Assembly (NCBI GenBank): GCA_017506865.1
Contig: JAFCMP010000510.1
Location: 62,001-126,000, forward strand
Origin: Tribonema minus
Lineage: Eukaryota; Sar; Xanthophyceae; Tribonematales; Tribonemataceae
Direction: 5' to 3'
Length of the DNA stretch: 64,000 bases
This document shows, one piece after another, positions 39,947-50,937 of this stretch (position 1 is its first letter; every line of letters begins with the position of its first letter). The position numbers were made by a program, and so were the translations under genes. Under the pieces are notes generated by a model. That model worked only from the letters and a program-made list of their open reading frames with translations, was not told the origin of the DNA and made no database searches.

Positions 39947-42900
39947 GTGAGGCTTGCGCATGTGACGGGTGGTACATACATACATACATACATGCAACAT
40001 ACATGCATACTTGCCCCTTACTGGTAACGCCGAAGGGCGACGCATGCGACGTCATACGCTTCGCGGACGGGCACGGTCAGAGCTTGCGACAGGGGGTACA
40101 TACATACCCATTCACTGTACGGTTCATTCATGAATTCATGGTCACGCAGAAGGGCGACGCGTGCGACGTGATACGCTTCGCGGATGGGCACGGTGAGAGA
40201 TTGCGACGGGGGGTACATACATACATACATGCCCCTTAATGGTCACGCCGAAGGGCGACGCGTGCGGCGTCATACGCTTCGCGCACGGGCACAGTGAGTG
40301 CTTGTGTGACGGGTGGTACATACATACCCCTTTGCTTACCCATTTGGTTCCTTTGGTGTGGTAGGCAATGAGGCCAGCGCCCTTTTTTTTTTTTAATGCT
40401 GCGCTGCAAATCGGGTTGTCTCCGTGAGTGATGGCATATATGGCGGCGCCGACTCGCAGCGGCAGTAGCGGGGGTCCTGAGGCGGACAAAGTCCTCCTAG
40501 AATGCCCACATGTACTACTAGTAGTTGGCCTGGCGGTCAGTGACCATTCAGCGTGTAGGTAGCGCCTGTGTTCCGTTGCGGTCACAAATGCGTATGAACA
40601 CGCACTTGATGATGTGAGCGCAAGAGTTGCATATCTTGCACTTTCATAGGTTTTTCCGCCCCTCCAGCGGAAGTCAATAAAGTACATACTAGTTGCTTTG
40701 AAGTAGTAGGACCCCGAGATGCCATTTGGCGGCAGCGGCGTTTGAGTGGTTGTCGTTGCGGCACTTCAGACTGTCATACGACATGTAGATTCCTTACAGC
40801 TAGATGCCAATCATCTGGGCTTTTTCGCGCCCTGAGCGAAAATTAATAAAAAGTACATACCCCTGACGTGGTGCGACTTAGGGCCTCCGCTCCTCAAGCG
40901 GAAGTGAATACAGTACATTATCCCTTCCCCGTTCTTGATCTACTTCCGCTTGGGGGGCGGACGCCCATTCTGCACCACGTCGTATGCAACACGGATGCCC
41001 CTATTGAGCTTGTGCACGCCTTCCCTGCTGGGAGCATACACAGACGCTGCTTGTGACACTCCTGATAGTTTGGGAAGGGCTCAGGATCTTTCCGCCATGC
41101 ATTTTATGTATCTTGTCAATGGTCACTTCTCTACCCTTTACGCCAGTACTCAGTACTCCCTGCTCCTATGCACTGGTAGCATTGTGCCTGCCTGCATAAC
41201 CCATCTTTCCAACACTAATGTAGTGGATTTTCGGCTGCATGTAGTTTAAATGTCAACTGCTGACGCATCAGACTTCAACACACCGCTGCCTCGCAGAGAT
41301 CGCCGTGGACAGGAGCTGCCAAGCACCTGTCTACTTCAACACCTTGTTGAACTTGTAGTATTATTTACAGTGTAAAAAAACTTGTAGTACTATTTGGCTT
41401 CAAGAAGCTTCAATGTGCACTGCTGACGCATCAGACTTGATGATATGGCTTTCAGAACTTCACTTGTAAACTTCTGACACATCAGACTTTAACACGCCGC
41501 GACCTTGCAGAAATTGACATGGACCAGGACCTGCAGCTGAGCACCTGTCTACTTTAACCCCTTGTTGAACTTGTCGTCTTATTCGTTCGGGTGTTGAAGT
41601 TGTAGTATGATTTGGCTTCAAGATGCCCGAATGTAAACTGCTGGCGCAATAGACTCAGCAGCATGCCTTCCAGGAGTGCAAATGTAAACTGCTGACGCAT
41701 CGGACTTCATCACGCTGCGACCTTGCAGAGATCGACGTGGACCAGGATGTGCACCTGTCTACTTCAACACCTTGTTGAATTGTTCTCGGGTTCCAGAAGT
41801 TTAAATGTAAACTGCTGACACACAGCAGACTTCAACACGCCCGTGAACTGCTGACGCACCACACCTCAACATGTAGACTGCTGACGCATCGGACTTCATG
41901 TCGCGGCCTTGCAGAGATCGACGTGGACCAGGATCTGCGCTTGGAAGTCACGATCGTACCGACGACGCCAGCAGACACGTATGACTGGGTCAGCTACTAC
42001 GTGACAGAAGACATGCCCACTGGCGGCGATTGGAAGACCAGTGACCAGGCGTATGACTTCGGCGCCGTGAAGCTAGGGAATCAGTATGCAGTGCAGGTGA
42101 GTCGCCCCTTGAAGTTACTGGATGCAGCTTTTGGTGAAAATGACAGACCCTTCGGTGGCAACCGGAAGACCAGTGACCAGAGAGCGACTTTGACATTGTC
42201 ATGTTGCAACAGTGCAGGTGCATCACCTCTTGACAATTGAAGTTACTCGATGCGCTACTATGCAACTGAAGCCAACTGTTCGGCGGCACCTTCAACCCCT
42301 TGGTGATTGAACGCACGACCTACGGCACTGCTAGGTCGGAAAAGCAGTATGCTTTGTCAGTCACTTCTTACTCATGGAAGTTTTTCAGCACCACTTTAGT
42401 TTGAACTGGCTCTACACGCACAGACTGAAAGCAAGCTATCGTTCTGCCTACACATAGAAGATGACACAGGAGATGTTGCCATCTACTGCACAACGCGCTG
42501 TGTACACTGTAGAAGAGAAGTCTACTTGGGAGCAAAGCCCTGACGATACAACAGCAGGCGCCAGCCATAAGCACCTTTGAGCCGCCATGTCATGCCATTT
42601 CATCGTCTTGTACAATATGCATCACTCCACACTGAATTGTGAACATTCAAGCATGCACGCATTACTTTGATTGTGAAATACAAGGTGTGATGCAGGCCTG
42701 GCATGCTCCGATCTCGTAAGTGGCTACTAGTGCCGGCCATGCGCGAGTGATAGCACAAGTACTGTACACGCATGAGGCGCACCGTCGCATATGCTCTCAC
42801 CGCAACTCTGACCTAGCACTGATAAAGTGTTGGAGGTAACCAACAGCTGTTGCAGCACTTGCATCTGTAGCCATGTGGCGTTGCTGCCTGGGTTGCTCAT

Positions 42901-43732
42901 CATAAGTGCTTTGGTCCTGGGCAATGACTATTAGTACTGCTCAAAGGCGCTTACCGCACTTGCACCCCTGCGTGCAATCAGCTGTGCGCGCCCAAAGCTC
43001 CATCACCAATTTATTGTGCATGCCACACAATAGTTGTTGTGCATACAAAGCTCTCTGTCATTTGCTAGCGATTTTGTAGTGCTATGCAGACCTAGCAGCT
43101 GCAACTTAAACTTCAATTCCCGCACAGTTACCTCCCTCTTAGCAGTTGCTCTCGCATATGCAAAGCTCCTGAGTCGGTTGAGCCCCCACAATTTTCAAGG
43201 GCCCAAGGCGCAACGTGAGGACGGCCAAACTGGAAGCCCTTACCCCACTATTCAATAAGTATTAATATGTATTGTAAGCATCAAGTTAGTAGTAATCCTG
43301 AGCGCTGCTGCCCCAACGCGACCGCCCTCCTCGCAGATCACGCAGGAGCGACAGGAGCGCCTCGAGTGCAGCTGGGGCGGGCTCAAGTGCCGCCACGTCG
43401 CCAGAAGCAGCTACAGCGCCGGAACCTCCCTAATAACGCAGGAGAGCGACGGGCTGAGCGTCGTGTTTAGCTTCACGAGCGACCCGCTCGGGGTCACGCT
43501 GCTGCGCGAGCAGGACCCCGTGGACTGGCTCAACCTGCTGAGCAATGTCTACAGCTACTTTGGCTACTGCCTCGCGGCGTTCGCGCTGCTGTTCGGCTTT
43601 GCGCGCACGACGCGCCTGCGCGAGCTCGAGGAGGCCAAGACGCTGCACATACTGCAGCAGCACCTCGCGACGGCGCACTGCCAGCCGGCCCTGGAGCCGG
43701 CCTTAGAGCCGGCACCAGCTCATGCTGTCTGA
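39400..43732 (+). CDS. Two-pass membrane protein of unknown family, whole gene
   Basis: Three exons join in frame to 374 residues. It has a cytosolic Cys-rich start (Met-Lys-Cys-Ser-Cys-Cys, a possible lipidation site), one membrane helix at about residues 53-75, and a roughly 220-residue lumenal or external domain with several cysteines. A second helix in exon 3 (Val-Tyr-Ser-Tyr-Phe-Gly-Tyr-Cys-Leu-Ala) is followed by a charged, coiled-coil-like tail with a short Leu-Glu-Pro-Ala repeat. The layout recalls two-helix channel or receptor subunits, but no signature of P2X or DEG/ENaC channels is present, so I do not name it. The exon echoes of this locus surround it, and the last exon is echoed after the stop. 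Confidence 0.8.
39947..41914 (+). repeat. Membrane protein intron 1: echoes plus dispersed repeat
   Basis: Copies of the last 55 bases of exon 1 with donor lie at 40020-40074, 40138-40192 and 40240-40292, each followed by a GTACATACATAC run. Copies of the intron end and first 25 bases of exon 2 begin at 41297, 41511 and 41729, spaced 186-218 bases, each preceded by a CTGACGCATC-type motif and GCAG. Between them lies the dispersed repeat at 40380-40930. Confidence 0.92.
40380..40930 (-). repeat. Dispersed repeat DR2, A-tailed on the minus strand
   Basis: Read on the minus strand it ends in an A run (plus-strand T run at 40382-40395), suggesting a retroposed sequence. Inside, a block ending GGAAGTCAATAAAGTACAT-like recurs at about 40655-40690, 40820-40860 and 40888-40920. 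Related blocks lie at 26215-26355 (opposite strand) and 55955-56000. A minus-strand frame from 40687 has no recognised domain. No target duplication was resolved. Confidence 0.5.
41915..42096 (+). CDS. Membrane protein exon 2
   Basis: Second part of the ectodomain: Asp-Val-Asp-Gln-Asp-Leu, Tyr-Asp-Trp-Val-Ser-Tyr-Tyr-Val and Gly-Asn-Gln-Tyr. Acceptor CTTGCAG, donor GTGAGT. Unlike the upstream copies it keeps the full frame. Confidence 0.85.
42097..43336 (+). other. Membrane protein intron 2
   Basis: One partial copy of exon 2 (GGAAGACCAGTGACCAG and surroundings) lies at 42150-42214, with GTGCAG near its end. 42240-43336 shows nothing recognisable, and no start-of-exon-3 echo was found. Confidence 0.75.
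43337..43732 (+). CDS. Membrane protein exon 3 and stop
   Basis: 131 codons and TGA. It has Leu-Glu-Cys-Ser-Trp-Gly-Gly with a nearby Cys, then the second membrane helix, a Glu/Leu-rich helix and a Pro-Ala-Leu-Glu tail. Acceptor CTCGCAG. Confidence 0.85.
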   Translation: MTQERQERLECSWGGLKCRHVARSSYSAGTSLITQESDGLSVVFSFTSDPLGVTLLREQDPVDWLNLLSNVYSYFGYCLAAFALLFGFARTTRLRELEEAKTLHILQQHLATAHCQPALEPALEPAPAHAV

Positions 43733-44080
43733 CGTGTCACTTAGCCGCTCCCGCCGACCTGGCACAGTGACTCCCCGGCACAGCAGTAGAATAAGCTGCA
43801 GGAGGCCAAGACGCTGCACACACTTAAGCAGCACCTTGCGACGGTGCAGCCATGCTGTTTGACACTGTGGCATGCGCCGTCCCCGCAATCTGCGACACCC
43901 CGGTGCAGCAGCAGAATGAGCTGTCAGCAGTGCAGGATGCCAAGACGCTGCACGTAATCGAGCCACACCTCCGAGTCGCTGCGGCACAGCCATTCTTCAG
44001 CTTGAAGTCGGGGGAGACACCCCCCTGCTGTTTGACCTGGGCCACTCCCGGTCATTCAGCATGAATTGATTCATTCATTC
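43733..44080 (+). repeat. Post-stop echoes of the last exon
   Basis: Copies of GAGGCCAAGACGCTGCACA and the next 25-30 bases of exon 3 lie at 43799-43850 and 43930-43985, both downstream of the stop codon. Confidence 0.85.
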
Positions 44081-46200
44081 ATTCAGCATACAACAATCAC
44101 CGTGCAGCGGAATGAGGCAGCGCGATCGGCATCATGATGGGGCTTGCTAAGTCGGCCACAGGCGGCCGCTTGCTTCCGTGTGTGCTGGTACACAGGGGCG
44201 TAGCTGTTGGAGCCCACCATTTTTGTTTTGTTTCACAGTGCACCATGCTGGTCAGGAGCCGGGTACTGCTTAGCAGTGCAAGCGGCACTGTTGTGTCCAT
44301 TGCTGTGCCTGTTCCAATTGTTGAACTCTGGACAATTAACATTGTTGAACTTTTGGTGGGACCTGCCTCCACATGGCCCAGACTCACACGCGCTCCATCG
44401 CGTGCTGCAGATCATCGATACAGTATTATAGAGGGTGCGTATTCAACAAGTTGAGCGTACGCCGCTTAAGTCTCGTGCTCTGAGCATGTTATGCTTGCGG
44501 TTTGTGGCTGTGATTGCCAACTTGAACTTCGGTTTTAACTTAGGGTCAGGGCTTAGGGCTAGGGTCAAGGTCAGCTTGAACCACATCTCCGGCCTCATGC
44601 TATGCCACCGAGCCAATCGGACGTCCATTGTGCGAGAGCACACATTAGGTGGTTCATCTCCATGTTCAAAGCTGAAGGTTGTTGCTGTGCGTGCCGTCAC
44701 AATGTACTCAATCGCCACATGTTCAATTCCAGCATCTCTTTTGTTTTTGCCGAATGCACCGATGCAGAATGACATTGCATCATCGTGTTGCACATTATGT
44801 ATACCCATCAGTGCTGTGTGTCTGAGTGTAAGAGGTTCCGCACCGGCAGGTCATATCCGAGAAAAAATGGGCGCGGGGATGGCCTTGATGTAGGGCTTGA
44901 CGAGGGCTTGAAAGTAACGATTGAAGAACACTGCCGAAGCGGCGCGGCACATCGCAGCTGCACTCTGTGTTGAGCTTGGCATGTCAGCACAGTAGCATTG
45001 GTGCGCAGCAACTGCCCCAGCGCTGCATCGCTCCTGTGCTGCAAGCCAGGCGTTCGCCCAGTGCTGCGGCGGCGCCTGTGAGGCTGCGGAGCATTCGCTG
45101 AGCGCTGCTGCCATCCTGAGGCAGTAGGTAGATGCTGCGGACGGCATCAACATCGATGCCAGTTAAGGTCCAAGGTTTGTTTTTTTCTACACAAAAATTG
45201 CGGACTGCTTACATGTTGATGGCTAGGTTTTTTGAAGGCAGGCGACAGCAGTGCTTATCCTGTCAGTGCGCCTGTTTCCTGACCTGGAGGTGATGTTGAG
45301 AACTACATGGTCTTCGATGCAGTGCCATGGCGGCTGATGGTGCAACAACAGTCGTGTACATGGTCTCCACCGGCGGCACCTGCTGACAACTTCAACTGTG
45401 CCACCATCTATTTGAATGCGTCTTAAAATACTTGCAGCGCAGTTCCAGTTCGCAGTCTTGCTGTTGTGATGTTTGCGTACAGCAGCTGCAAGTGGCTATC
45501 AAAAGATTGGTGTGTTTGCTCCTGAGAGTGTTGTCTCCTAAAGTATGCTTTCGTTGGTGCCCATCCTTGACACGGGTTGGTCCAATTAACCCTAACCCTA
45601 ACCCTAAGTGGCTGGTATGCGCATGCAATTGAAGGAAGTGAGGTGCCATCTCCCGCATCCGTGCCGCACCTCTGCCTCTCCTAAGTGCTCCCTCAGATGT
45701 GAGCCGTGCAACAAGCTGACAACACGGGCATGACTGCCACATCAAGAAGGATGCATACTCGTAAACTTGTAGGCACCAACGCTTCCAGAACTAACCAAAT
45801 AACGCACGCAGATGCAATGCACACAGCCATTCGGCGAAGACGCCAGTCACGCAGCAAAAGCCGCATGTTCATGGGTCATGTGCGCCGCTGTCATGAATCA
45901 CTCAACGCAACAAAGAAAGAGAAGACAAGGGTGCACATCGAAGTGAGAGGGAAAAGTGCAGCATGCAGATCTAAAGGCTCCCCCTGCGCGCATTGCACGT
46001 GGCGCTGACGCGCAGCCACGTGCACCGTTGCCATTCCCATGCTTGTACCCAGCGCCCGAGCGAACATTTCGTTGCGGGCTTGACACTTGTGCGCATGTGC
46101 GCAACACCACTGCGCTCGTCTCCTGCATGCGCTACAGTACAGTGCTAGCACGACGCGCAGCCTGCCCGCACCTTCAGATTCCCGCACAATGCGCACACCG
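44080..46200. other. Intergenic, unassigned
   Basis: No conserved gene recognised. Degenerate telomeric tracts lie at 44540-44570 and 45588-45608. Confidence 0.5.
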
Positions 46201-46211
46201 TACCGAGGCGG

Positions 46212-46910
46212 GTGCTGGCGGCTGCTGAACGCGGCGTGATCAACAAGTCAATTGTTGCTCACCCCCTTTTCAACGCCGCAGGCCGCACACTTGATGGTGT
46301 TGCAAGAAAAGCGTTTCGGCCAATGGCACGTGATTGCGCTGAGTGCCTGTGTGCTGCACTTGAGTTCGTGGCGCAAGCGCCATCAGAGCAGCACCTAACC
46401 CTAACCCTAAGCGCAGCCAAGAGCTTTGCGCACACGCCAACCATAACTTCCTGTGGCAGCAGTGCACAACGGAGCAAGGCGGTTCCGCTGCAGCTGCCTG
46501 CCAGCAATCACCTCTCATGCCAGGTGAAACTGCAGTGCCGTGAGGCCGCGCCTGCCCTATCGTCCGCGCAGGAGAACCTGAAAACAATCTGGGCGAATCC
46601 TGCAGTTGAGCACTGCTGGATGGGGCAGAGAGCAGCATCGCTCGACGCGTACCCGTTGCCGAAAGCGCTGCAGACGCACGCGCCAGCTGCGCAAACGGCG
46701 TGGCGTGATGTGAATTGGGCCTGGCAGAAGCACCGCCACCTCGCGCCCGTTCAGCAACGCATGCGCGGCATGCAAAAATCTTTGAGCGAAGACAGCCGGT
46801 GGCGTCAGCACCAGTTGCTCGAAATGAGGGCTGCTGAATGGCGCAGACTTCAACGTGCACGCCAGCCCCGTCCATGCTTAATTCCATATGGCATGTCAGA
46901 GCGTGTGTGA
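46212..46910 (+). CDS. Hypothetical reading frame
   Basis: 232 codons without a recognised domain, rich in Ala, Gln and Arg, ending TGA. It contains a telomere-like CCCTAA stretch that translates as Leu-Thr repeats. An equally long open frame overlaps on the other strand, which weakens the case. It could be random opening in GC-rich sequence. Confidence 0.2.
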   Translation: MLAAAERGVINKSIVAHPLFNAAGRTLDGVARKAFRPMARDCAECLCAALEFVAQAPSEQHLTLTLSAAKSFAHTPTITSCGSSAQRSKAVPLQLPASNHLSCQVKLQCREAAPALSSAQENLKTIWANPAVEHCWMGQRAASLDAYPLPKALQTHAPAAQTAWRDVNWAWQKHRHLAPVQQRMRGMQKSLSEDSRWRQHQLLEMRAAEWRRLQRARQPRPCLIPYGMSERV

Positions 46911-47169
46911 CACTGTCAGAGCGCGTATCACGACAGCACGTGCGTGCAACCCAGCCTCGCTGGCCGCAGGGCAGACCCCGCAATAGAATCCGCGCGCTTC
47001 CGTGGTGTGCTCTTGACGGGTACGAGGTTGCGCACACCTGCTGCCAGACAATGCTTGTTGGCAACGGCTCCTGGGGGAAGGTACGTATGCACAGCTTCTT
47101 TCGCGGCGCTGCGCAGCACTGCGCAGGAGCGGCAAAAGTGCCCGCGACTGCTGTGATAACCATTTCTTC

Positions 47170-47560
47170 ACGCGGCGCGCCGCGCCAGCGGCGCGCCGCG
47201 CCGCTGGCGATGCGCATGCTGCAAGCCGCGCAGCCCCCTTTCCGGCGGCACAGTGACCCCTAGTGCTGCTGATGCTGAGCGTCGCTGTGTCGGACAGCTG
47301 CGCTGCAGCCGAGCGCTGCTGCCTGGGACGGCTGCCCTGTTGCGCAGCCACCTGTCTGGAACAGTGAACCCCCCGGCGCTGCTGGTGCCGAGCAGCGCTG
47401 CCCGGGGCTGTGCATGCTGCCTACCTACCCCACTGCTCGCTGCTGATGCTGAGCGTCGCTGTGTATGACAGCTGCGCTGCTGCCGAGCGCTGCTGGCGGC
47501 GATGGCTGCGCTGCTGTCAAGGACGGCTGCGCTGCTGTTTGCGATGGCTGGACTGCTGTG
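47170..47560. repeat. GC-rich palindrome and GCTGCTG-type repeats
   Basis: CCAGCGGCG and CGCCGCTGG flank a 5-base loop near 47190. Blocks around 47262-47320 and 47445-47500 (GATGCTGAGCGTCGCTGTGT) repeat. No gene assigned. Confidence 0.6.
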
Positions 47561-47799
47561 CAGCACGACTGCTTACTTCGTATGTATGTTGCTAGCGCGG
47601 CCGATGTTGAGCGCTGCTCGCATCGTCCATGCGCTTGCTGCCGGTGCCGCGCAGAAGCCAGAGGGCGAGCCTGCGTACGCAGAATTGAGGGACAGCGATG
47701 GGGTGAACGGCGCTGTTCAGACACAGAAATGGGATGTGTTTACAATGCACCAATTGAAGGAACGAAATTGACGAACATGACGACAACAACACTCTGAGC

Positions 47800-48905
47800 A
47801 CAGAGATCATCGGTCTTGAAGTCTACCCCTCGCCTGTGCAAAGCTTGGAGCTCCGAAATGTGAAGCTCTGCATCACCTCGCGCAAAATGGTCGGGGACGT
47901 TAAGCGTTGGCACATCGCAGCAGCAATGACATTCGCTGCGCGCTAGCCCATATTGTGCAGCCAACCATCACACGTGGCCTGTATTACTTACAGTCTGGAC
48001 GCCTGATATCCTGAGCATTACGTGGCTTGTTGCGAATGTATTGCAGTAACTATGCAATGCACGGACGCATAGCGTCGCAGCGGGCAGCGCTGCGCATGGT
48101 CAAGAACTAGGGTTAGGATTAGGTGTGAACAGGTCAGGGGCAGTGTTACGGCGCGTCAGCCCTGGCGCCCCAGTACCTTCAACATGAACTACAGGACTTC
48201 GCGAGCACACTGTGCAAGGCGCAAAGCACCGCGATATCGCCGGCAAACTGGTCCAGAGTGTCAAGCCACTGCCCAGCGCTCACTCATTGGCAGCACCTCG
48301 TCGAGCATGGGCCTGACGACAGTCATTAGCACTATTAAGGGCCTTATCCCGACTATTTGAGTTCTACACGCTCTGCAGCAGCGATTTTGTGTAACCCTAA
48401 GGCACGCACGCAGTAGCGCAATGTGGAGCCGCGAACCGTCTAGCGCATCGAGCTGCGGCACGACGCTCAGCGGCGGCGGCTGATCCAGCATGTACCTAAT
48501 AAGAGCCTTCCCCCAACTAGTTCACTACTACCGGCTCTGCAGCAGCAGTTACCTGTGCAATGCGCGCAGCACCGTGATGTAGAGCTCCGCGTCGTTGCCG
48601 GCGAACTGTTACAAAACATCAAGCCGAGGCACGGCGCTCAGCGGCGGCAGCTAGTCCAGCATGTGCCTAATAAGCGCTTTATTTTGACTACTTCGAAGTA
48701 GTTTACTTCTACACGCTCTGCGGCAGTTACCTGTGCAGTGCGCACAGCACCGCAATGTACAGCTCCGCGTCGTTGCCCGCAAACTGGTCCGCAAACATCG
48801 AGCTGCGGCACTGCGCTCAGCGGCGGACTGCTCTGCAACCGCTAAAATACCTCATCTGGCCGATCAAAATTGTTCATGCAGTATGTAGAGTGTGGATCAC
48901 GGTAC
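47800..48905 (-). repeat. 3' echoes of glycosyltransferase exon k
   Basis: Five diverged copies of the last 80-100 bases of the exon at 48906-49156, at about 48724-48830, 48543-48650, 48392-48482, 48210-48290 and 47831-47905, spaced 150-180 bases except the last. The leftmost still reads Asp-Ala-Glu-Leu-His-Ile and Ala-Leu-His-Arg in frame. Confidence 0.85.
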
Positions 48906-49156
48906 CTGTGCAGCGCGCGCAGCACCGCGATGTACAGCTCCGCGTCGTTGCCGGCAAATTGGTCCAGCACATCGAGCCGCGGCAGAGCGCTCAGCGGCGG
49001 CAGCCGCTGCGCCGGCAGCTGGTCGAGCAGCGCCGTCGACGCGAGCGCCATGAGCGGCACCGTGTAGTGCTCGGGGCGGTGGCTGGCGTCGCCGTGACGG
49101 ACGGGGGGCGCGGGGGGGGCGGGGGGGGGCGCCGGGCCTACCAGCGCTGCGGCCGG
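48906..49156 (-). CDS. Glycosyltransferase exon k
   Basis: Pro/Ala-rich linker, then a Leu-rich C-terminal region with Leu-Pro-Pro-Leu-Ser-Ala-Leu-Pro and Asn-Asp-Ala-Glu-Leu-Tyr. Acceptor CTCTCAG, donor GTACCG, phase 2 out. The proline run comes from C/G homopolymers that vary in length between echo copies. Confidence 0.82.
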
Positions 49157-49941
49157 CTGAGAGACGCAAACGCAGTACACAATTGTGTGTGTGTGCACGG
49201 CAGTTCTTGATGGATCAGATGCTGCAGGTAGTTTGCAGTTTGTATGTGCATGCGGCAAGTTTTGGTTAAGTCCTCTTTGTATAGATCGTATTTCAGCGCC
49301 GTGACGGAACGGGGGGGGCGTGGGCCGCCGGGGGGAGGGGGGGGGGGGGGGCGCGCTCCAACCGCGGCGGCCGGCTGAAATACGCAAACGCGTAACGTTA
49401 ACATCGAGCAGCGCGGTCAATGCGAGCGCCTTGAGCGGCACCGTGTAGTGCTCGGGGCGGTGGCTGGCGTCGCCGTGACGGACGGGGGGCGCAGGGGGGC
49501 GCCGGGCCCACCACCGCAGCGGCCGGCTGAGAGAATCAAGTGCAGGTCGGGCTAAGAGAATTGAATGCAGTAGTTCGCTGTTGGTATGTGTGTGCGTGTG
49601 TGCGGCAATCCTGGATGAAAGTACTTTTGTGTAGATCGGATTTTGGCACGATGAACGGGGGGCGCGGGGGGGGGGGGGGGTGCCGTGCCTACCACCGCGG
49701 CGGCCGGCTGAGAGAATCCAATGCAGGCAGCTGTTGATGGATCAAATGCAGGCAGTTCGCGGTTTGTGTGAGTGTGCGCGGCAATTCTTGACATGAAGTT
49801 GTTTTCGTATGGATCGAATTTAAGCGCCGTGACGGAGGGGGGGCGCAGGGGGGGCGGGGGGGGGCGCCGATCCAACCGCGGCGGCCGGCTGAGAGAATCA
49901 AAGGCAGGCAGTTCGCTGTGTGTTTGTGTGTTTGTGTGTGT

Positions 49942-50000
<59 letters not shown>

Positions 50001-50898
50001 TGTGTGTGTGTGTGTGTGTGTGCGTGTGTGTGTGCGGCAATTCTTGATGCAGTCGCTTTGGTATGGATCGTGCTTCGGCGCGACAGACGGGGGGCGCGGG
50101 GGGAGGGGGGGGGGGGGCGCCGGGCCTACCGTGGCAGCCGGCTGAGAAATTCAAAGGCAGTGCGGGCTGCGAGAATTGAATGCAGTAGTTTGTGGTTTGT
50201 GCGTGTGTGTGCACGGCAATTATTGTGTGATAGTTGCTCTTGTAAAGATCGAGTCTCGCCGTGACGGACGGTGGGCGCGTTAGCCGCGGGGGATGGGGGG
50301 GGGGGGGCTCCGGGTGCCACCACCAGCTGAGAGATTCAAATGCAGTAGTTCGCGGTTTGCATCAGTTTGTACGTGTGTGTGAGCGGCAGGTCTTGGTGAG
50401 TTCGCTTTTGCATGTGCCTCACACGTATCAAAGATGCAAACGAGGAGCGCGCGCGCGTATTGGTGACCGATATCTCAAGATCAGGCTGACCTGTGTCCTG
50501 TGTATGTGCTGTCCCGGCTCCAGCCAGTTGGTGGCGAAGCTAGTCTGGTTGTGGTAGTTGGGGTACAGCATGTAGTAGTCACGCTGATACGCCATCTCGA
50601 TGAAGTAGCGCTTCCAGCTTACGCGCCACCAGTTGGTCCTGCACGTATTACGGTAGGCATCCAGATTTTTTTTAATTCATTCATGAATGGATGAAAAATT
50701 GCAGTATGTGAGAGCGCTGGTACGCCATCTCGATGACATGGCGCTATCAGCAAACGCGCCACCAGTTGGTCCTGCGTGCATCAGAAAACCAGGATTGATT
50801 CATGGCCCTCACCTTGCCGCTGGCACGTGTACAACGATGTGCTCCTCCTTCAGGTGTGCACACTACAGCTGAAGGCTCCTGATGTCACGGCCCTAACC

Positions 50899-50937
<39 letters not shown>

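Noticed and set aside
39346-40008. 220-codon minus-strand frame
   Set aside because: Antisense of membrane-protein exon 1.
40020-40292. CRISPR-like regular spacing
   Set aside because: The repeated units are diverged copies of an exon end in an intron of a eukaryotic gene, without unique spacers of constant size.
39400-43732. TM9SF, P2X or DEG/ENaC identity for the membrane protein
   Set aside because: Only the two-helix layout or general feel matched. Nine helices are absent, and no channel-family motif could be found.
46270-47217. 315-codon minus-strand frame
   Set aside because: Compositionally odd, with no domain, overlapping another long frame on the plus strand and a telomeric tract. 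Probably random opening in GC-rich sequence.
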